6,521 nucleotides of DNA, taken from positions 1 to 6,521 of the forward strand of contig PRDV01000005.1 in NCBI GenBank assembly GCA_003174035.1, written 5' to 3'. The stretch comes from Candidatus Babelota bacterium (GTDB lineage Bacteria; Babelota; Babeliae; Babelales; Babelaceae). The notes under the pieces were generated by a model that saw nothing but the letters and a program-made list of their open reading frames with translations, ran no database searches and was not told the DNA's origin. Each line of letters opens with the position of its first letter. Position 1 is the first letter of the stretch. A program made the translations under genes and the position numbers. This document shows positions 1-5,929 of the stretch, one piece after another.

Positions 1-738
1 AAAACTAGGCCAACCCGTTCCTGAATCGTATTTATCCGTTGAACTAAAGAGCGGTTCGCCACTGACAATATCCACGTAAATACCTTCTTGATGATTATCC
101 CAGTACTTATTGTGAAAGGGTTGCTCAGTGGCTCCCTCTTGCGTAACTTTATATTCTAAAGGGGTGAGACGTGATTTTTCATGCATGAAGTTAGATGCTG
201 GTAGGGGGCAACTGAGTGTTTTTTTTGCCATCTCATGTATATACTGTGCTCGGCCTGAGGCAAGCTTGTACTGGTTGTACCGAGCAGCATGTTTCTTGTA
301 ATATTGCTGATGGTATTCTTCAGCAGGGTAGAAGGCTATTGCTTTCAGAATTTTGGTTGCTATCGGTTTATCATAGAGGTTAGCCCGCTCATTTTTTGAG
401 TTCTGCGCAATCCTCTGCTGTTCTTCGGTTGTATAAAAAATAGCCGTCGCATATTGACTGCCTCGATCGGCAAACTGGCCACCTATATCGGTTGGGTCTA
501 CATTGGACCAAAAAATATCAAGCAACTTTCCAAAAGAAATGAGCGAAGGATCATAGGTAACCTCAACCGCTTCAACGTGTCCCGTTTTTCCTGAGGATAC
601 TTCGCTATACGTAGGAAAGGGTTTTTCTCCGCCAGTATACCCTGAAACTACGCTAACGATGCCCGGTACCTCACCAAAGGCTGCCTCAATACACCAGAAG
701 CAGCCGCCAGCAAAAATTGCTTTCTCTAATGCTTGCAT
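1..738 (-). CDS. msrAB: Peptide-methionine sulfoxide reductase MsrA-MsrB fusion (C-terminus beyond the left edge)
   Basis: This bifunctional enzyme reduces methionine-S-sulfoxide (MsrA part) and methionine-R-sulfoxide (MsrB part) in oxidised proteins, using thioredoxin-type reductant. Read from the ATG at 738, 246 codons are open to the window edge. The MsrA domain covers about residues 6-155 and carries GGCFWC at 11-16, with Cys13 as the catalytic cysteine, plus GHVEAVEV at 53-60. The MsrB domain starts near residue 190 (LTPLEYKVTQ) and reaches SGTGWPSF at 239-246. The catalytic MsrB cysteine (RYCxN motif) would lie beyond the edge. The first of the usual zinc CxxC pairs is missing: GIYVDIVSGEPLF has Asp223 and Ser226 where Zn-type MsrBs have Cys. 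The common Cys in SGCGWPSF is Thr241. Both features occur in known MsrAB fusions. A GGAGG site five bases upstream supports the start. No signal peptide is visible, so it is probably cytoplasmic. It is divergent from the DUF488 gene. Confidence 0.95.
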   Translation of the reverse strand, partial: MQALEKAIFAGGCFWCIEAAFGEVPGIVSVVSGYTGGEKPFPTYSEVSSGKTGHVEAVEVTYDPSLISFGKLLDIFWSNVDPTDIGGQFADRGSQYATAIFYTTEEQQRIAQNSKNERANLYDKPIATKILKAIAFYPAEEYHQQYYKKHAARYNQYKLASGRAQYIHEMAKKTLSCPLPASNFMHEKSRLTPLEYKVTQEGATEQPFHNKYWDNHQEGIYVDIVSGEPLFSSTDKYDSGTGWPSF

Positions 739-811
739 ATAATCCTCCGAGAGCCTTATTCTAAAAATAGCGTTTTACCGGCAAACTCTGCAATAAAATT
801 ATGAGAGTAGT
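739..811. promoter_or_regulatory. Divergent promoter region between msrAB and the DUF488 gene
   Basis: This 73-bp gap must hold both 5' ends. For msrAB the minus strand offers a weak pair: TTGCAG (793-788) and TATTTT (769-764), separated by 18 bases. For the plus-strand gene TAAAAT (794-799) is a possible -10 box, but no good -35 box sits at the right distance. The DUF488 start has only a weak purine-rich site (GAGAG, 803-807). The region is required by the gene arrangement; the individual boxes are guesses. Confidence 0.3.
743..748 (-). promoter_or_regulatory. Ribosome binding site of msrAB
   Basis: The minus strand reads GGAGGA, ending four bases before the ATG at 738. It is a near-perfect Shine-Dalgarno sequence and fixes the msrAB start. 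Confidence 0.8.
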
Positions 812-1339
812 ATGCGCAAGCAAAACACCATCTTCACGATCGGCCATTCTACCCGAACGATAGAAGAACTTTTGGCTATTCTTAAGCACTACGAAATAAC
901 TATGGTAGTTGACGTACGGACTATACCACGCTCACGGCATAATCCGCAATTTAATGAGGATGTACTCAAAGCATTTCTTGAAAAACATGACATCGGCTAC
1001 CTGCATATGTCTGCCTTAGGAGGACTAAGACACCCGCTTAAAAATTCAATTAACAACGGTTGGCATAATGCATCATTTCGTGGCTTTGCTGATTACATGC
1101 AGACAGCTAAATTTAAAAGGGGAGTAGAGGTATTATGTGACATTGCTCTGAAAAACAGAACGGTTATTATGTGCGCAGAAGCTATACCATGGCGCTGCCA
1201 TCGCTCGCTCATTGCCGATGCGCTTCTGGTACGCCATTTTGTGGTTCACGATATCTATAGCGGGAACAGAACTCAAGAGCACACCCTGACTTCCTTTGCG
1301 CAGGTTAAAGGCTTACAGATCACCTATCCTGGAGAATGA
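812..1339 (+). CDS. DUF488 family protein
   Basis: This is a 175-residue cytoplasmic protein of the DUF488 family, whose biochemical role is not established. Family hallmarks are visible in order: FTIGHST at 8-14 near the N-terminus, VDVRTIPRSRHNPQF at 33-47, a GLRHP segment at 71-75, GFADYM at 91-96, and the C-terminal pair CAE (121-123) and CHRSLIADAL (129-138). The conserved Cys121 and Cys129-His130-Arg131 are present and the length is usual for the family, so the gene looks intact. The start is the first ATG in the frame. The ATG at 801 is in another frame and the ribosome site is weak. The stop TGA is followed at once by TAG. It is divergent from msrAB and separated from the RNA ligase by more than 200 bp, so it is probably transcribed alone. 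The family assignment is firm; the function is not. Confidence 0.9.
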   Translation: MRKQNTIFTIGHSTRTIEELLAILKHYEITMVVDVRTIPRSRHNPQFNEDVLKAFLEKHDIGYLHMSALGGLRHPLKNSINNGWHNASFRGFADYMQTAKFKRGVEVLCDIALKNRTVIMCAEAIPWRCHRSLIADALLVRHFVVHDIYSGNRTQEHTLTSFAQVKGLQITYPGE

Positions 1340-1575
1340 TAGTTCACCTCTATTGTAGCCCAACGAGAGTATACATAAAAAACGAAGTATTTTTTGAGCA
1401 ATGCTATTGAAGGCAGCTTGTACCTAATTTTATTGGCGTGAATCATTTTTAAAAAAAAATTTGCAATCTATGACATCTTTTGGCATGCTTGTTGTTGATC
1501 ACGCGAGTGATTGTTCGCTAGCGGGTTAATAAAGCTCAAGCTTGAATGTTTTTCTAAGTGATTATTGGAGGTCCA
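1340..1575. other. Intergenic region between the DUF488 and RNA ligase genes
   Basis: No gene was found in these 236 bp. They are AT-rich, with runs such as TTTTTAAAAAAAAATTT near 1446-1462. Two small symmetries are visible: ATCAC-GCGA-GTGAT (1498-1511) and the palindrome TCAAGCTTGA (1536-1545). Neither has a following T-run, so neither is a convincing terminator. They could be protein sites near the ligase promoter, but no -35/-10 pair stands out. Confidence 0.4.
1567..1571 (+). promoter_or_regulatory. Ribosome binding site that decides the RNA ligase start
   Basis: GGAGG lies four bases before the ATG at 1576. The frame is open from an upstream GTG at 1558, but that GTG has no ribosome site of its own and the GGAGG would fall inside the coding region. 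This favours ATG 1576 as the start. Confidence 0.75.
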
Positions 1576-2646
1576 ATGGAGAGAAGAAAGCTGGTAACTG
1601 TTCGACAGATCACCTCACTTGATCCCATTCCTGGCGCGGATATGATCGAAGTAGCAAGTATCGACGGATGGAAAGTTATTGTTAAGAAGGGCGAGTTCAG
1701 CGAACGCGATTTTTGCATTTACTTCGAAATAGATAGTTTTTTACCTGAAAGTGACCCGCGCTATGCATTCCTTATGAAAGCTAGTGTGCGCCTGTTTGAG
1801 GGTATACGTGGACATAAACTGCGAACCATCAAGCTGCGCGGCCAAATCAGTCAAGGACTAGCTCTTCCCTTGGAAAAATTTCCAGAGCTCTCAGATCAGG
1901 AATTCAAAAATGATTTGTCTCAATTACGGGACCTTGACCTCACAGAAAAACTCGGCATTAAGCTGTTTGAAATTCCTACGCCTGCGGCACTTGCAGGACA
2001 AATAAAAGGGCCATTTCCAAGCTTTATCAGCAAGACTGATCAAGAACGTTGTCAGAATCTATTAGAAGAAATCTTCACCATGAACAAGGATGCCCGATAC
2101 GAAGTCACTACAAAACTTGATGGGACAAGTGTTACCTATTACTTTTTTAATAATGAAATAGGAGCATGTAGTCGAAATTTAGAGTTGAAGGTCAATGAGG
2201 AGAATGAACACAATACTATCATCAGGCAATTTATTGATAGTGGTTTATCTACAGCTGGATATGATGGCTATGCTATTCAGGGAGAGCTCATGGGGCCTGG
2301 TATCCAAAGTAACATTGAAAATCTCAAAGAGCATCGCTTCTATGTATTCGATGTTCAAAATTTGAACACCCGTACGTATCTCAGCCCAACCGAACGGGAA
2401 AAGTTTATGCAGGACTTGCATGCCAGCAATAAAGTGAATAGCACTATGATTCAGCATATTCCCGTGCTCTATCGTAACGTCTCTCTCGAGCAATTAGGCA
2501 TCCGAAATGTAACTAATCTTCTCGATTTTGCTCACGGTCCTAGCATCAATAATCCCGTACGAGAAGGCATCGTTTTTAAGCGTGAAGATGGCAGATTCAG
2601 TTTCAAAGTTATAAATAACGCCTTCCTTGCGAATGAGAAAGATTAA
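1576..2646 (+). CDS. ATP-dependent RNA ligase, DRB0094 (Rnl5) family
   Basis: This 356-residue nucleic-acid ligase seals nicks. The Deinococcus DRB0094 enzyme joins a 3'-OH RNA end to a 5'-phosphate on a template through an enzyme-AMP intermediate. The N-terminal OB-type domain (about 1-100) contains MIEVASIDGW, VKKGEFSERD, YFEIDSFLPE and KLRTIKLRGQISQGLALPL, all typical of this family. A linker with GPFPSFISKTDQERCQNL (145-162) leads into the nucleotidyltransferase domain. Motif I is KLDGTS, with Lys180 as the expected AMP-accepting lysine. Motif Ia is around SRN (199-201), motif III is IQGELMGPG (234-242), motif IIIa is FYVFDV (255-260), motif IV is EGIVFK (330-335) and motif V is FSFKVIN (341-347). 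The OB domain before the catalytic domain separates it from T4 Rnl1 and Rnl2. The length is normal and no motif is missing, so it is probably active. It stands alone, with no RtcB, Pnkp/Hen1 or toxin gene beside it. Its TAA stop is the start of the downstream repeat. Confidence 0.93.
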   Translation: MERRKLVTVRQITSLDPIPGADMIEVASIDGWKVIVKKGEFSERDFCIYFEIDSFLPESDPRYAFLMKASVRLFEGIRGHKLRTIKLRGQISQGLALPLEKFPELSDQEFKNDLSQLRDLDLTEKLGIKLFEIPTPAALAGQIKGPFPSFISKTDQERCQNLLEEIFTMNKDARYEVTTKLDGTSVTYYFFNNEIGACSRNLELKVNEENEHNTIIRQFIDSGLSTAGYDGYAIQGELMGPGIQSNIENLKEHRFYVFDVQNLNTRTYLSPTEREKFMQDLHASNKVNSTMIQHIPVLYRNVSLEQLGIRNVTNLLDFAHGPSINNPVREGIVFKREDGRFSFKVINNAFLANEKD

Positions 2647-2703
2647 TCGGCTCACAGAGTAGAGTTTTTTGAGCCGATTAGCATAGGTAATCGGCTCACG
2701 TTA
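2644..2703. repeat. Three-armed repeat, copy 1 (TAATCGGCTCA arms)
   Basis: Three exact copies of one 11-mer are present: TAATCGGCTCA at 2644-2654, its reverse complement TGAGCCGATTA at 2670-2680, and TAATCGGCTCA again at 2688-2698, followed by CGTTA. Spacers are 15 and 7 bases. The middle arm can pair with either outer arm, so two mutually exclusive 11-bp hairpins are possible. The first TAA is the stop codon of the RNA ligase. A second copy with the same order, orientation and almost the same spacing lies at 5104-5164. Neither hairpin is followed by a clear T-run, so it is not a standard terminator. It could be a set of protein binding sites, a dispersed repeat or an RNA structure. Confidence 0.9.
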
Positions 2704-2765
2704 CTGGATTAATTGAAAGGTAGCAACAATAGGGGTATTCTTGAAGGTTCCTATCATAAGGTTAA

Positions 2766-3533
2766 TTATTTTTTAAAAATATTATTAACTCTTTTGTGGA
2801 CATCGCTTGTTATATAAGCCCTCAGGGATTGTCCTGTTAATGACTTGTTATGAGCAGCAACTTCTAAAGCGGCTCCTACAGCAACAATGTGGCCCCCTGA
2901 ACATCCGCCGCCCGGTCCAAAATCAATAATGGTATCGGCTTTGGATATAACATCTAAGTTGTGTTCGATCACCACTACAGTATTTCCCTTAGTTACCAAT
3001 TTTTTCAAGATAGCCAAAAGTCTTTCCACTTTTTGAGGATGCAAGCCTGTTGTGGGCTCGTCTAACAAATATAACGTTTTCCCTCTTTCTGATTTTGATA
3101 ATTCAGTGGCCAGTTTAATGCGCTGTGCTTCTCCTCCAGATAATGTCGATGTCGACTGGCCTAACTTTAAGTATTCCAAACCAACTTGTTTCATAACATC
3201 CAAGATTGCAAAAATCTTGGTTTCTTCTTCAAAGAGGACCATTGCTTCGCTTACCGTCATATCTAAAATATGTGCAATGTTGTATCCTTGGAATCGTAGG
3301 GTTAATAATTCTTCATTAAATCGCATCCCTTCGCAAACTGGGCACATGGTTTCAATAGCAGGCATAAATGACATATCAATTTCTACCGTGCCAGCACCAT
3401 TGCAATTCTCGCAGCGTTCATCAGAAGTATTAAAAGAGAACTTTTCTGCATTGAGTCCTCGGGCTTTTGCTGCTGGCAAAGATGCAAATAATTGACGAAT
3501 TTCATCGAACAGCTTTGTATTGGATTTACCTGT
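2766..3533 (-). pseudogene. uvrA: UvrA C-terminal fragment (5' part lost)
   Basis: UvrA is the damage-sensing ATPase of nucleotide excision repair and normally has about 940 residues; only the last 255 codons remain. Numbering from the in-frame TTG at 3479, the fragment shows the second zinc finger with Cys23, Cys26, Cys46 and Cys49 (C-x2-C-x19-C-x2-C), the ABC signature LSGGEAQR (113-120), Walker B LYLLDEPTTG (136-145) and the switch histidine in VIEHNLDV (His173). Homology continues upstream of the TTG as LFDEIRQLFASLPAAKARG, which UvrA has before this finger, and ends at a stop (3534-3536). Both N-terminal nucleotide-binding regions are absent and no ribosome site precedes a usable start, so it should not work in excision repair. 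The surviving frame has no internal stop, so the loss is recent or the piece is still constrained. It could derive from a UvrA paralogue rather than the main UvrA. Confidence 0.85.
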
Positions 3534-3848
3534 TTAGCCATTGTCGTTTCTATAGGTAGACGCAGCACAGAATTAGCATTTGTTGTTCTATGGTCTCTAT
3601 TGCCTTTCAGTGGGGCATATTATCCTATAGACGTTTTACCAACCTGGATTCAAAAAGTAGCTGCTTTTTTACCAATAAGCTATCCATTTCAAGGCATGCG
3701 TGCTTATTTGACGCAGCACCAAGATCCAACGCCTTATTTGGTAAAAGGGTATGTTTTGGGTACTGCCTATGCAGCCGTTGCCATTATGTTGTTTGTCTAT
3801 TGCTTCAATCGTAGTAAACGTAAAGGTCTTGCTCGGTTAGTGGATTAA
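3492..3848 (+). pseudogene. ABC-2 type transporter permease, C-terminal fragment
   Basis: This frame opens at a TTG (3492) inside antisense uvrA sequence. From about 3520 onward it reads as the end of an ABC-2 family membrane permease. It has a hydrophobic stretch, then SGAYYPIDVLPTWIQ (residues 40-54), a hallmark loop of ABC-2 permeases (S/G-x-x-x-P-x-x-x-LP-x-W-x-Q), then FLPISYPFQGMRAYL and a last membrane segment YVLGTAYAAVAIMLFVYCF, ending in the basic tail NRSKRKGLARLVD. Intact permeases of this type are usually 250-380 residues, so the first two thirds with the early membrane helices are missing. No matching ATPase gene is in the window. It has no ribosome site and its first codons are reversed uvrA, so it is a remnant. 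The substrate cannot be told. Confidence 0.75.
3516..3533. other. Rearrangement junction between uvrA and the permease gene
   Basis: UvrA similarity on the minus strand runs up to about LFDEIR (near 3516) and permease similarity on the plus strand begins within the next few codons. Both genes have lost their 5' parts here and point away from each other. The exact base cannot be fixed without the intact relatives. Confidence 0.6.
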
Positions 3849-3934
3849 ACGGTCGTAACAGCTTGGTGCCTCTTTACAAAATTTTTCAAGAACACTACTT
3901 GATCAAATCCAGTTGGTGGAGACCACTTAACAAA

Positions 3935-5059
3935 TTAAATAATAATCTTCATGGGAGAAGGTAGTCTTAAAGCATACTTTATATTTCTGCCGCCGCCTTC
4001 CATCTTCTCAATACATCCCCAATCCAAGAGGTTTTTAAGATCACGTGTTGCAGTAGCTTTCGAACAACCAGTAATATTCATATATTTTTGGGCGCTCATA
4101 CCACCTTTGAATCCTTCTAGTCCTGCTTTGAACATTCGGGCAATGACTTTTGTTTGACGTTCATTGAGTTTTGCAGCATAGGTATTATAAAATGCGGCTT
4201 TCCTTACAATAAAATCTATCTGTTTTTTACTATCTTCAAGAGCCTCGAAGATAACGTTAATAAAATAATCAACCCAACGGGTTATATCGAGACCATTCTT
4301 ACTTGCTAACGAAAGTTCGTCATAATAGGTGCGCTTATTTCTCTCTAACGTAGCTGAAAGGCTCAAAAGGGTAGGTGTTTTTTGGTCCTGAGACAGAATT
4401 TTTTCAACAAGAGCTCGCCCTACGCGCCCATTTCCATCTTCAAATGGATGAATACACTCAAAATAAAGGTGAGCAATAGCTGCTCTAACGGGTCCTGGAA
4501 GGCTGCTTGATTCATTAAACCATCTTATAAATTTGCTCATTTCTTTTTCGATTGTATTGCTAGGAGGTGCTTCAAAATGCATCGTCTCTTTACCAATAGC
4601 TCCAGAGATTATTTGCAAGGGTTCTTTAGAAGTACGGTAGGTGCCAATTTCTAGGGGGATTTGTCTGTACGGATCAAACAATATCATGGTATTCCATGCA
4701 AAAAGCTCCTCCTTTGTAAGAGGCTGCATATAGTTTTTTCTTACGGCAATCATTAATTGTGCGATTCCCTGAGCTCTTGGGTCCTTTATAACTTCAGGGT
4801 TTTTAACCAGTCCTAATTGGTTTCTAATTGATGATCTTACATCTTCTTGGTTAAGCTTTTCGCCCTCTATCTGAGAGGTTTTTGTTCCTTCAGAGACCAT
4901 CACATCTATAATTGCATCGATTTGAAGAGCTGCTGGAAGATGTTCCAAGCTCGCAGATACATGGCTTGTCTCCACCGCATACCTATAGAGAAGGTCCAGC
5001 GAGTTAGAAAGATCATATTCAAAGTCAGGCCAATGCTTATGCTGCCAAATGTATTTCAT
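3935..5059 (-). CDS. fic: Fic family protein with DUF4172 domain, inhibitory helix and C-terminal winged helix
   Basis: Fic-domain enzymes usually transfer AMP from ATP to hydroxyl side chains of target proteins. The 374-residue protein begins with a DUF4172-type region (IWQHKHWPDFEYDLSN, 4-19). It then has the inhibitory motif (S/T)xxxE(G/N) as TSQIEG, with Glu65 expected to block the ATP site. This makes it a class II, self-inhibited Fic protein. The catalytic loop HPFEDGNGRVGR (204-215) is complete, with His204 as base. The C-terminal part (about 295-365, including MNITGCSKATATRDLKNLL) looks like a winged helix-turn-helix, a common partner in this group and a possible DNA-binding domain. 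There is no signal peptide. Upstream of the ATG the ribosome site is weak: AAGGA ends only two bases before it. The three-armed repeat starts 44 bp upstream and may be its operator. No antitoxin gene is adjacent, which fits inhibition in cis. It appears intact. Confidence 0.93.
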   Translation of the reverse strand: MKYIWQHKHWPDFEYDLSNSLDLLYRYAVETSHVSASLEHLPAALQIDAIIDVMVSEGTKTSQIEGEKLNQEDVRSSIRNQLGLVKNPEVIKDPRAQGIAQLMIAVRKNYMQPLTKEELFAWNTMILFDPYRQIPLEIGTYRTSKEPLQIISGAIGKETMHFEAPPSNTIEKEMSKFIRWFNESSSLPGPVRAAIAHLYFECIHPFEDGNGRVGRALVEKILSQDQKTPTLLSLSATLERNKRTYYDELSLASKNGLDITRWVDYFINVIFEALEDSKKQIDFIVRKAAFYNTYAAKLNERQTKVIARMFKAGLEGFKGGMSAQKYMNITGCSKATATRDLKNLLDWGCIEKMEGGGRNIKYALRLPSPMKIII

Positions 5060-5103
5060 GTTCCTTATACCTGTTTGTAGTATTCTGGTAATAAGTTTAT
5101 CAC

Positions 5104-5164
5104 TAATCGGCTCAAAAATATAGGTTTTTCTGAGCCGATTAGAGTGCTTAATCGGCTCACGTTA
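5104..5164. repeat. Three-armed repeat, copy 2, upstream of fic
   Basis: TAATCGGCTCA is at 5104-5114, TGAGCCGATTA at 5131-5141 and TAATCGGCTCA at 5149-5159, again followed by CGTTA. Spacers are 16 and 7 bases, against 15 and 7 in copy 1. All six arms across both copies are identical, while the spacers differ except for a shared TTTTT before the middle arm. It lies between the fic start (5059, minus) and the AAA-like fragment (5250, plus), in promoter position for both. Seen: repeated arms and conserved geometry. Inferred: a binding site for a dimeric or multimeric regulator, the winged-helix Fic protein being the nearest candidate. Confidence 0.9.
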
Positions 5165-5249
5165 AACATCTTAAACAATCAAGCTTTCCTTTTTCTTCAT
5201 TCCTGCTATTCTGCTTATGATCGATTAAAGCTATACATTGGATAGATTA

Positions 5250-5642
5250 ATGAAGAAGCTGCCGGTAGGTATTAGTACTTTTTCAAAAATGATTGAAAAC
5301 GACTATCTCTACGTAGATAAGACGGAATATATCTACAATCTTTTTAAAAATGGTGCTCGATATTTTTTGCTATCAAGACCACGGCGTTTTGACAAATCGT
5401 TTCTTATTTCTACCCTTAAATCTCTCTTCCTTGATCAGAAGGAACTCTTTAAAGATCTATGGATTTACAAGTATTCAAGCTATGATTGGTGTGTTCACAG
5501 TGTGGCACTGCACATTACTGTAGCCAGACCTGTCAACAGCGCGATTGGTCCCTCCACAAGAAAATGTGCACAATTCCGGAGGTTATTGGTGCCTATGCTG
5601 AATTTAAAAAAGGGCAAAGTTATAAGGCTTCACAAATTCTGA
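5250..5642 (+). pseudogene. AAA-ATPase-like protein, N-terminal fragment joined out of frame to MYND sequence
   Basis: The first 80 residues match the start of the AAA-ATPase-like family (PF09820 type), large proteins of about 500 residues usually ending in a PD-(D/E)XK nuclease-like domain. Visible marks are LPVGISTFSKMIENDYLYVDKT (5-25), FLLSRPRRFDKS (39-50) and LISTLKSLFL followed by ELFKDLWI. The family P-loop reads RPRRFGKS; here Gly is replaced by Asp48, which should weaken ATP binding. After Trp80 (5487-5489) the DNA switches to a MYND gene read in the wrong frame, and the ORF ends at 5642 after 50 nonsense residues. More than 80% of the protein is lost. A TTG at 5238 could also start the frame; the ATG at 5250 is preferred, but neither has a good ribosome site. 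TATGAT (5216-5221) is a possible -10 box without a clear -35. Confidence 0.75.
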
Positions 5643-5803
5643 AAAATCTTTTTGATGTTGCTACGCACGATCAAACAAAACGACCGGATCGCTGCTCGCA
5701 AAGAGAGCTCGAGGAAATTCGAGCAGGAATCGAAAAACATGGGGCTTTCAATTATAGTTTGTTGCTTGAGGAAGACCTCATTGAAGCAGAATTAAAACGA
5801 GTG
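5486..5803 (+). repeat. Duplicated MYND block, copy 1 (318 bp)
   Basis: This block aligns to 6118-6435 without a gap, offset 632 bases. I count about 25 mismatches, or roughly 92% identity. Similarity begins sharply at TTGGTGTGTTC and stops after the Val codon GTG at 5801-5803. The left edge coincides with the join to the AAA-like fragment. Confidence 0.92.
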
Positions 5804-5836
5804 GATGACTCAGAAGAATTGGCTATGGATTGGTAA
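5486..5836 (+). pseudogene. MYND zinc-finger protein, 5'-truncated copy
   Basis: This frame encodes a paralogue of the MYND protein at 5944, starting inside the zinc finger. It has VCSQCGTAHYCSQTCQQRDW followed by HKKMC, then the same helical, charged region of about 70 residues. The first zinc pair (CLTC in the other copy), the signal peptide and the true start are missing, so one of the two zinc sites cannot form. The only in-frame start at the beginning is a TTG (5486) without ribosome site, inside the AAA-like fragment in a different frame. The C-terminus ends early with DDSEELAMDW, unlike the paralogue. Of the codon differences from the other copy, about 16 are silent and 6 change the residue, so the sequence evolved as protein before truncation. 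It is probably a dead copy. Confidence 0.8.
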
Positions 5837-5924
5837 TCCACTTGATACTGAGCCTTGGATAAATTTGGCTCCTGAATTGAAGGCCCTGATATTTTCACTT
5901 ATTCAACGTCCGAGGATCTTTTAG
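5805..5924 (+). pseudogene. Possible remnant of an F-box-like protein start
   Basis: An ATG at 5805 in another frame opens 39 codons that contain EPWINLAPELKALIFSLI. That resembles the beginning of F-box-like motifs (LPxELxxxIFSxL), which occur in effector-type proteins of protist-associated bacteria. The frame stops at 5922-5924. A second frame continues with STSEDLLELEEFFL up to the start of the next gene, as if one frameshift had split a longer coding region. The similarity is short and could be chance. It overlaps the end of the truncated MYND copy and may instead be that gene's decayed tail. Confidence 0.25.
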
Positions 5925-5929
5925 AGCTA

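Noticed and set aside
1340..1575. Small RNA or tRNA gene in the gap before the RNA ligase
   Set aside because: No cloverleaf, no GC-rich stem and no terminator-like T-run could be found by eye.
2245..2493. Minus-strand ORF of 82 codons within the RNA ligase gene
   Set aside because: It lies wholly inside a well-supported gene with intact motifs, and its translation resembles no family I know; it is a shadow.
2644..2680. Intrinsic terminator after the RNA ligase
   Set aside because: The stem is strong, but the loop is 15 bases and no T-run follows the stem; the third arm and the second genomic copy point to another function.
2761..2789. AT-rich inverted repeat GTTAAT...ATTAAC at the uvrA stop
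   Set aside because: It is short, with no G+C-rich stem, in an AT-only stretch; chance or a very weak terminator is equally likely.
3052..3491. Plus-strand ORF opposite the UvrA fragment
   Set aside because: The opposite strand carries clear UvrA motifs; this reading is the antisense of conserved codons.
3383..3568. Minus-strand ORF of 61 codons crossing the uvrA/permease junction
   Set aside because: It is a different frame from the UvrA homology and has no recognisable features.
2704..5103. Insertion sequence or transposon bounded by the two repeats
   Set aside because: There is no transposase or integrase, the end repeats are direct and not terminal inverted repeats, and no target-site duplication is visible.
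2644..5164. CRISPR-like array from the repeated 11-mers
   Set aside because: Repeats are too short, alternate in orientation and are grouped in two sets of three with tiny spacers.
5486..5500. Programmed frameshift linking the AAA-like N-terminus to the MYND frame
   Set aside because: There is no slippery heptamer at the join, both partners are truncated, and a deletion join explains the change of frame.
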